Shown: piece after piece, positions 57,173 through 64,000 of the stretch | Layout of the letters: every line of letters begins with the position of its first letter | Position numbering within the stretch: the stretch's first letter is position 1 | Source of the DNA: Hedera helix | Taxonomy: Eukaryota; Streptophyta; Magnoliopsida; Apiales; Araliaceae | DNA: 64,000 nucleotides | Reading direction: 5' to 3' | NCBI GenBank assembly: GCA_947179155.2 | Contig: OX359269.1 | Span: 28,973,517 to 29,037,516 of the forward strand | Notes under the pieces: generated by a model | Told to the model about the DNA's origin: nothing | Databases searched by the model: none | Seen by the model: only the letters and a program-made list of their open reading frames with translations | Translations under genes and position numbers: made by a program

Positions 57173-59835
57173 ATGCCGCCTACACGCAGAAAGAATGTTC
57201 AACCTCCACCAGAGGAATCAGTAAATGCTCCAAAAGAGCCAGTTAATCCCTTGCAACAGTTTGTAGACTTGTTGATGAGAGCTTTCCAGAACAGAAATGT
57301 AAACCCTGTGGTTGATCAACCGATCACTGCCAGAATTGCCACCTTCAAAGATTTTAAGGCTGTATGACCCCTAGAGTTCAAGAGGACGATGAATCCGATA
57401 GAGGCCCATAATTAGGTGATTGAAATGGAAAATGTGTTTGATGTAGCAAACGTGGCAGAAGAACAGAAAATTGCTTTTGCCACATTTATGTTAAAAGGAG
57501 AAGCAAATTATTAGTGGACTGCCAATAAAGAAAGACTGGGAACAAGAGCTGCACCGTGGGAGAGATTTAAAGAAATTTTCCTAGAGGCTTATTTTCCTCT
57601 AGTGATGCAGGATATGATGGAGGTGCAGTTCTTAGATCTAAAATAGGAAAATAGGACTGTAGCTAAGTATGCGGCGAAATTCAATGAGTTGACAAGGTTT
57701 ACTCATCACTAGGTGGACACAGAACAGAGGAAAGCCAGATGATTCGAGTGCGGATTGAAGCCATGGATATATAGCAAGGTGTCAATGTTTCAGATTGGTA
57801 CCTTTGTTGGAGTAATGGAAAAGGCTATTTTAGCAGAGGGAGGTAGTGAAACCTTGACTAAATATATGCAAGAACAACAAAGCAAGAAGAAAAGAAGTGA
57901 CAGGTCTAACAAAGAACGGAGTAGTGGAGGAAGCAACTCCAATAAACGAAAGTGGAATAATAACAGTAACCCAGTTGGGAGTAAACAAGGCGGATCAAAG
58001 AAGAAGATAGAACCGTGTCCTAATTGTGGAAGAGGGCACTCAAGAGTGTGCTTAAAAGGAAAGAATGTTCATTTTAGATGCGGCCAAGAAGGACATATTG
58101 CATCAGACTGTCCAATACTGAAGGCAACCAAAGGATGTTTCTATTGTGGAGAAATGGGCCACCAGATTAAGGATTGTCCAAAGAAGAAAGCGGATGGAGG
58201 GAGCAGAAGTAAAGGAATTGCTGGTGGAAAATTGGCAAAAGGAGGACCTATACAGCTAGGGAGACCAACAGCCCGCACTTTTAACATGAAAGTACAGGAT
58301 GCAGTGGCATCAAAGGATGTGTTATCAGGTATCATTCCTGTCAATGATATAAATGTATATGTATTATTTGATTCGGGTGCTACCTGCTCCTTTATATCTG
58401 ATGAATTTGCTAAGAAATTGAAATTGCCTCAAGTAAAGTTAGAACATGTATTGAATATAGAAGTAGCCAACAAGGAAGTAATTCAGGTGGAAAATATTCA
58501 TCAGAATTGCTGTTTGACAATAAGAGGGCATAAGCTGCTAGTTGACTTAATTCCCATCCGGTTAGGAGAATTTGATGTGATACTGGGAATGGATTGGTTA
58601 CATAGCTATTGGGCGGTGATTGACTGCCAAAAGAAAAGTGTAAACCTTTAGACTGCTTCTAAGTCTAAGGTAGTGTTCTATGGAAGCAAATCGCCTAGAC
58701 AATCTTGTTGTCTGACAATGTTGCAGGTCAGAAAGCTGTTAAGAAAATGATGTATGGGATACTTAGCACATGTGGTTAACACACAAGTAGTGGGATCAGA
58801 AATGGGTTAGATACCCGTGGTAAGAGAGTATGCGGATGTATTTCTGGATGAATTATCGGGTCTTCCGCCAGACAGAGAAATTGAATTTGTTATAGACCTT
58901 GTACCAGGAATAGCGCCAATTTCACAGGCACAATATAGAATGGCCCAAGTAGAATTAGAAGAGTTGATGGTTCAATTGTAAGAGTTTTTGAATAAGAAAT
59001 ATATCCAACCGAGTGTGTCTCCTTGGGGAGCACCAGTACTGTTTGTAAAGAAGAAAGATGGATCGCTAAGGCTCTGTATTGACTACAGAGAACTGAACAA
59101 AGTGACGATTAATAACAAGTACCAGTTACCAAGAATTGATGATTTGTTTGATTAGTTACGAGGGGCAAAGTATTTCTCAAAGATTGATTTGAGAAGTGGT
59201 TATCACCAATTGAAGGTGAGACCTGAAGATGTGCCTAAGACAACATTTAAGACTCGTTATGGTCACTACAAGTTCCTAGTAATGTCATTTGGATTGACGA
59301 ATGCACCCGCTGCATTTATGGATTTAATGAATAGAGTATTCAAGTCGTATCTAGACAAGTTTGTGGTGGTTTTCATCGACGACATCTTAATTTACTCAAA
59401 GACTCAGGAAGAGCATGCAGAACATCTAAGAATTGTTTTGGAAGTGTTGAGAGAGGCAAAGTAGTATGCTAAGTTCTCAAAATATGAATTTTGGTTGGAA
59501 ATGGTACAATTTTTGGGGCACGTAATTGACTAACAAGGGATATCTGTAGATCCAACAAAAGTTGAGGCAGTAATAAACTGGGAACAACCAAAGACACCAA
59601 CAGAGAGTACGAAGTTTTCTTGGATTGGCTGGATACTACAGGAGATTTATTAAAGATTTTTCGAAGTTGTCAGGACCTCTGACTAATTTGACGAGGAAAG
59701 CTGTGAAGTTTGTATGGATAGATAAATGTGTAAAGAGTTTTCTAGAACTCAAGAAGAGGTTGAGTGAAGCACATGTGTTGTCATTGCCTAATGATACAGG
59801 AGGATTTGTTGTGTACAGTGATGCATTGCATAAAG
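57173..59835 (+). pseudogene. gag-pol of Ty3/gypsy element F, decayed and interrupted
   Basis: One frame from ATG 57173 (MPPTRRKNV) runs through gag, zinc knuckles, protease and reverse transcriptase. Gag: 57300-57780 (ATFMLKGEANY, PWERFKEIFLEAYFP, LTRFTHH). Zinc knuckles at about 58015-58180: a degenerate one (CPNCGRGHSRVC), one lacking its first Cys (HFRCGQEGHIASDC) and one intact (CFYCGEMGHQIKDC). Protease: VLFDSGATCSFIS at about 58360-58400. Reverse transcriptase: VSPWGAPVLFVKKKDGSLRL (about 59005-59070), LRSGYHQL and the catalytic FIDDILIYS (about 59374-59400). In-frame stops are at 57365, 57413, 57512, 57644, 57710, 57740, 58649, 58748, 58808, 58979, 59153, 59462 and 59531, and a +1 shift lies near 59603. 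RNase H begins (VVYSDA) and is cut at 59835 by element G. Sequence character is Tekay/Del chromovirus. The copy cannot be functional. Confidence 0.9.
59831..59835. other. Probable target site TAAAG of element G (left copy)
   Basis: TAAAG directly precedes the LTR start TGTGACGCCCC at 59836. The second copy would be outside the window, to the right. It equals the duplication of LTR E. Confidence 0.5.
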
Positions 59836-61023
59836 TGTGACGCCCCTAAATCTGGGCCCACACAGCCCATACTTGAGTCGTCAAAAGACTACAACAAAAT
59901 TATTACAACAAAGCACAACGTACAACAATACAGTGTATAATAATACACAACTAAGTCTTCACTATTATTGCCACACTATTTTACAAAACGTGAAAACTAT
60001 GATAACTATTCCTCGGACCCTCACTCCATTCCCGGGCTAGACCCTGTTATGTTTTCATCTCCTGTTGAAAAACAATGGAACAAAAGAAAGGGTGAGCTCA
60101 AATAGCCCAGTAAAGAATATCATGACTAAGATAATGACGAATAAATTATCATTAGTCTTCAACAGTTGAGTTCTTGATAGAATACAATAGACTACAAGGT
60201 TTATATCAAAAACTGCAGTTAAATTCTTAAACAACGTTCAGATCAATAATAGCAGCGGAATAAGTAATCTATTAGAAGAATAATGCAGACTATAATGTTC
60301 ACTCGGTTCTCTTTTTAGGAAAAACATCATCAACTTTTATCATCTGAAATATCATTAGTCAAGATAATACAAATTCACAGTTCCTGATCATAATCATGCA
60401 GATCAACAGTTCATCTTTGCACTACGGGCCAAAGACATTCAATATAACACCAACGGTCATGATTATACCAGATTCAGCCTTTGGTCATAATCATACCAAA
60501 CAACAGTTCATCTTTGCACTACGGGCCAAAGAGAACATTCACCACGTGCCATAAAAGACACCGAACAGATGTATCGCCTTTAACCTATTATTTCGCCTTT
60601 AACCTATCATCTGTTCAACAAATATATCACATCTGTGCCCCCGGCCACAGATATTCACAACAGCTTGATTTTTGGATGATTAGAATGATATAAATGATGA
60701 ACAGAAGAAATAGGATAACAATAAGTATCGGAAGTTTACTTTGTACAGATTCAAATAATGTCCAAATTGTCAACATGATGTGGAGTGAAATTTAAAAATG
60801 ATATTCAAGATCCACAGTTCAGAATAACGGTTACAATTCAATAGAAAGGTTCACGTAAATAGGAAGGTTCAGTTGAAATAATGAAGCTCAACTATTATGG
60901 AACATATAATATTTTCAGGAATTATAGAAGCAATAGTTCCATAATAAATTTCGATTTAGGAGTATGAAAGAAAATAATATCCCTTACCGTAGCAGGTTTG
61001 ATTAACAAAAGGTGAAGGAAATT

Positions 61024-61300
61024 AATACAAAGGGTTATTCACCAACAGGCGGCAATCCGCTCCGTAAGGTTATTCCCACAATTTAATAGAATTTGAGTAC
61101 AAAGAGTTATTCACCAAACAGGCGGCAATCCGCTCCGTAAGGTTATTCCCACAATTTAATAGAATTTGAGTACAAAGAGTTATTCACCAAACAGGCGGCA
61201 ATCCGCTCCGTAAGGTTATTCTCAGAGATTAATAATGAATGAATACGAAAGGTTATTCACCAACAGGCGGCAATCCGCTCCGTAAGGTTATTCCCACAAT
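61024..61300. repeat. Tandem array, four units of about 73 bp, in LTR G
   Basis: TTATTCACC(A)AACAGGCGGCAATCCGCTCCGTAAGGTTATTC starts near 61035, 61107, 61180 and 61253. LTR C has two to three diverged copies of the same unit (25502-25690). Confidence 0.92.
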
Positions 61301-61621
61301 TTAATACATGGAAATAAAAGGCACGTCTTATGAGTAAGGAAGAAACAATATTATTATCGAGAATCAAATAATGATAATCCCTTACCATAGTATGTTTGAA
61401 TAATGGAAGATGAAAAAGATGGTATCCCTTACCTCAACACGTGACTGGATATTGATTTAAATGAGGTTGATTAACTTGAACAGTACACGTATACTTATAG
61501 ATCTTCACAAATACTCAAGATGACTTAAGCACACTTAGAGAGAACTTTCACAAGAAGTATTTAGAGAGAGAAAGAAAGAACAAGTAAGGAAGTTTATGAA
61601 AAATCCTTAAGTTAAGGCTTC

Positions 61622-61629
61622 TATTTATA
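61622..61629 (-). promoter_or_regulatory. TATA box of LTR G
   Basis: Minus strand TATAAATA in the context GGCTATAAATAG, identical to LTR C. Confidence 0.65.
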
Positions 61630-61718
61630 GCCAAAAATCTTATCATTCATTTAATCTAAACCATTCATTTAAAGATCATCTTTTAATCTACACCATCCAT
61701 TTCAAATATTATATTATC

Positions 61719-61975
61719 TTTAATCTACACCATTCATTTCATATCACCTAATAATCACCTAACTTTATATTATAAACAAATCAATTTAATTATTCAACAA
61801 TAATTCACACTTTAATCTACACCATTCATTTCATATCACCTAATAATCACCTAACTTTATATTATAAACAAATCAATTCAATTATTCAACAATAATTCAC
61901 ACTTTAATCTACACCATTCATTTCATATCACCTAATAATCACCTAACTTTATATTATAAACAAATAACTTTATCA
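61719..61975. repeat. Tandem array, three units of 92 bp, in LTR G
   Basis: ATATCACCTAATAATCACCTAAC starts at 61741, 61833 and 61925 with nearly no change, so the expansion is recent. LTR C lacks it and has a different 106-bp duplication nearby. Confidence 0.92.
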
Positions 61976-62109
61976 ATTCAATTATTATGACTAATTGTTA
62001 TAAATACAGTATAGTTAGCTCTTAGATATCAAGTCAATAAATTAATGAAATACAACTGTTTAAATAACATCATAATAGAGATAACAATAATGTAAAATAA
62101 AGCATACGT

Positions 62110-62340
62110 TACTGTGTAATGACAATTATTGATTCAATAATGTGAATTACTGTGCATATGTTACTGTGACAATTATTAGGTTCAATAATTTTAAAAAACA
62201 GTGCAACAACAATTATTGACTCAATGATATAAAATACAGTGTAATGACAATTATTAAATCAATAATGCAAAATACTGTGTAACAACAATTATTGAATTGA
62301 TAATATAAAATATTATGCAGTGACAATTATCGATGAAATG
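62110..62340. repeat. Degenerate repeats with dyad symmetry in LTR G
   Basis: ACAATTATTGA.TCAATAAT.. recurs about five times with a spacing of 40-50 bp, alternating with TACTGTG/CAGTGTAA. LTR C shows a few diverged copies near 24600-24720. Confidence 0.75.
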
Positions 62341-62772
62341 ATGCGTAACAGTTACGGTGTCAATTATCAGACCAATAATATGAGACACTATGCAATACCG
62401 TGTGTTACTGTAGAGTACCGTGTGCTACAGAAAATACCAAAAACTACCGTATGCTACTATTCTTTTATCACCGGTATTTTAACAGTTCCGTTGACTATTT
62501 TTATTTAAAAAGGTTACTTCTGTCGTTTTCTATATCCGACAAATATTCCGTTGTGGGGTCCACCAATAATTTATTATTTCGGCGCCGTCGTACGGCACGA
62601 ATATTCCCCGACCAAACGAATATTCCCCGACAAAGCGAATATTGTCCGACAAAATAAAATTTGCACATAACATCCTTAACTTTCAATTTTGTTAATTTAA
62701 CCACTTACTGTTTCAAAAAAAAAAATATATATGAAGAAAAATTAAATTTTGTATTTCATAAAATTCGGGGTC

Positions 62773-64000
62773 TTACAACCTCCTCTCCTTATGAAATTTC
62801 GTCCCCGAAATTGACGTACCTGACATATCGAAGAGGTAAGGATACTTAGATTTCATCTCAGATTCTAGCTCCCAGGTCATTTCCTCAGTATCTTGGTTCC
62901 TCCATAAAACCTTAACTTGAGGTATAACCTTTGAGCGTAGGATCTGCTCCTTCTTATCCAGGATCTTAATAGGTACCTCCTCGTATGTTAAATCCTCTGC
63001 TATAACGTCTGGTTCTATCTCAATGACGTGGTTTGGGTCCTTCACATATTTACGTAACATAGATATGTGAAAAACGTTATGGATGCGAGACATACTTGGT
63101 GGTAGGGCTAGTCTGTAGGCTACGGTTCCTATTCGATCGAGGATTTCAAATGGGCCAATAAATCGAGGGTTGAGCTTTCCTCTCTTTCCGAATCTCGTAA
63201 CCCCTTTCCATGGAGAAACACGTAAGAATACATGATCTCCGACGTTGAAATTTTCGTCTCTCCGATGAAGATCAGCATAACTCTTTTGTCGTTCTTGTGC
63301 GGTCTGTATTCGTTGTCGGATCATTTGGATCTTTTCGGTCGTCAAGCGTACCAACTCGGGTCCCAACAATTTTGCTTCTCCTACCTCATTCCAACATATT
63401 GGAGAGCGACACTTCCTTCCATACAATGCCTCGAATGGAGCCATGCCTATGCTTGCTTGGTAACTATTGTTGTAAGAAAATTCCACCAATGGCAAGTACT
63501 TAACCCAACTTCCTTTGAAGTCTAATACACAAAGTCTCAAAAGATCTTCGAGGGTCTGGATCGTCCTTTCCGATTGTCCGTCCGTTTGAGGATGGTATGC
63601 AGAACTAAAACGTAGTTCAGTGTCCATAGCTTTTTATAGACTGATCCAAAAGCGTGAAGTGAATCTAGGATCTCGATCAGAAACTATGGAAACTGGCATG
63701 CCATGCAATCTCACGATCTCATTTATGTACATACCGGCAAGACGTTCAAGTGAAAAGTTTTCTCGTATAGGCAAGAAATGAGCAGATTTGGTCAATCTAT
63801 CTACGATCACCCAAATTGCATCTAAGCCTTGAGAAACTTTTGGAAGACCCGTCACGAAGTCCATATTGATGTGTTCCCACTTCCATTCGGGAACTTCAAG
63901 TGATTGTAATGGACCTTTAGGAACTTGATGCTCTGCCTTGACACGTTGACAAGTTAGGCACCTTGAGATAAACTCCGCAATCTCTCTTTTCATATTGTTC
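62773..64000 (-). pseudogene. Integrase and chromodomain of Ty3/gypsy element G, partial, one nonsense codon
   Basis: The frame is open from the window edge to the stop at 62775-62773, apart from one TAA at 63636-63634 (in ..FWISL-stop-KAMDTEL, where related elements usually have Gln). In order: the end of the HHCC zinc finger (RCLTCQRVKAEHQ), the catalytic core with Asp in INMDFVTGLP, Asp in IVSDRDPRF and Glu in TDGQSERTIQTLEDLLR, the GPF/Y module (NPRFIGPFEILDRIGTVAYR, then HNVFHISMLRKYV), and a group II chromodomain (ILRSKVIPQVKVLWRN, EEMTWELESEM, YPYLF). This is the arrangement of the Tekay/Del chromoviruses, whose chromodomain guides insertion into heterochromatin. The stop codon TAA lies within the first bases of the LTR (TGTAAGACC). 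The rest of pol and gag lies right of the window. If read through, or if the stop is an error, the visible part is otherwise intact. Confidence 0.92.
62778..62790 (-). other. Polypurine tract of element G
   Basis: The minus strand reads AAGGAGAGGAGGT directly before the LTR start TGTAAGACCCC. It overlaps the last codons of the polyprotein gene. Confidence 0.85.

Larger units (their letters stand above)
59836..62777 (-). mobile_element. 3' LTR of Ty3/gypsy element G, 2942 bp
   Basis: Minus orientation: starts TGTAAGACCCCG at 62777 and ends GGGGCGTCACA at 59836. It is the inverse counterpart of solo LTR C, similar along its whole length. Adjacent sequence 62778-62790 is the polypurine tract and the integrase gene follows, so this is the 3' LTR. 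Notable contents: three ATTC..CCGAC/GTCCGAC repeats (62595-62655), about five dyad-like repeats of ACAATTATT(G)AATCAATAAT (62110-62330), three 92-bp units (about 61719-61975), a TATA box (61622-61629), and four 73-bp units (61024-61300). Frames at 59837-60040, 60481-60693 and 62320-62704 are LTR sequence. Confidence 0.93.

Noticed and set aside
61024..61300. Regular repeats with spacers, similar in look to a CRISPR array
   Set aside because: The whole 73-bp unit is repeated, including the would-be spacers, and it lies in a plant LTR; it is a minisatellite.

Overview
The window is AT-rich nuclear DNA of a flowering plant, most likely a eudicot. Support for this: spliced host genes of plant-only families (group A bZIP, phytocyanin/early-nodulin-like, HSP20 with a C-terminal membrane anchor), Ty3/gypsy elements with a Tekay/Del-type chromodomain, initiator-Met tRNA primer sites, and Stowaway-like MITEs. 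The species cannot be named from the sequence.

Layout. 1-8246: a non-coding LTR retrotransposon on the minus strand with LTRs of 4978 bp (left one cut by the window edge), sitting in an older LTR fragment. 8247-16880: gene-free DNA holding an inverted-repeat foldback element (9441-10236, 8-bp target duplication) and a 1334-bp solo LTR (12428-13761, duplication GAATC). 16881-29763: a three-level nest, a minus-strand LTR (A) split by a plus-strand solo LTR (B, duplication CTAAC), itself split by a plus-strand solo LTR (C, duplication ATGAT); at the right edge is a stub of the A element. 29764-30270: first exon and TATA box of a broken GH17 beta-1,3-glucanase gene, cut where the A element begins. 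30781-32560: decayed Ty1/copia gag. 32668-33512: probable hAT-type MITE.

34908-46728 is the host-gene island. It holds a GBF4-like bZIP gene (+, 4 exons, 297 aa), a phytocyanin-like gene without the usual copper ligands (+, 4 exons, 241 aa), and a convergent RTM2-like HSP20/membrane-anchor gene (-, 2 exons, 380 aa). Introns carry several MITEs. No shared pathway is evident; plant neighbours usually are unrelated.

47754-64000 is a second nest: a tandem-repeat element, then a decayed Ty3/gypsy element F (+; LTR, Met primer site, an extra coiled-coil ORF, gag-pol with 13 in-frame stops). F is interrupted in its LTR by solo LTR E (duplication TAAAG) and in its RNase H region by a younger Ty3/gypsy element G (-; 2942-bp LTR, integrase and chromodomain with one nonsense codon) that runs off the right edge.

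The long LTRs A-G look like one extended lineage. They share TGTAA..CCCC-type ends, a TATA box, a short GC-rich patch in the larger members and a small conserved hairpin motif, yet differ in lineage-specific minisatellite arrays. I found no gene system that I would call new; the most unusual items are the non-coding long-LTR element, the conserved LTR hairpin, the foldback element and the extra ORF upstream of gag.
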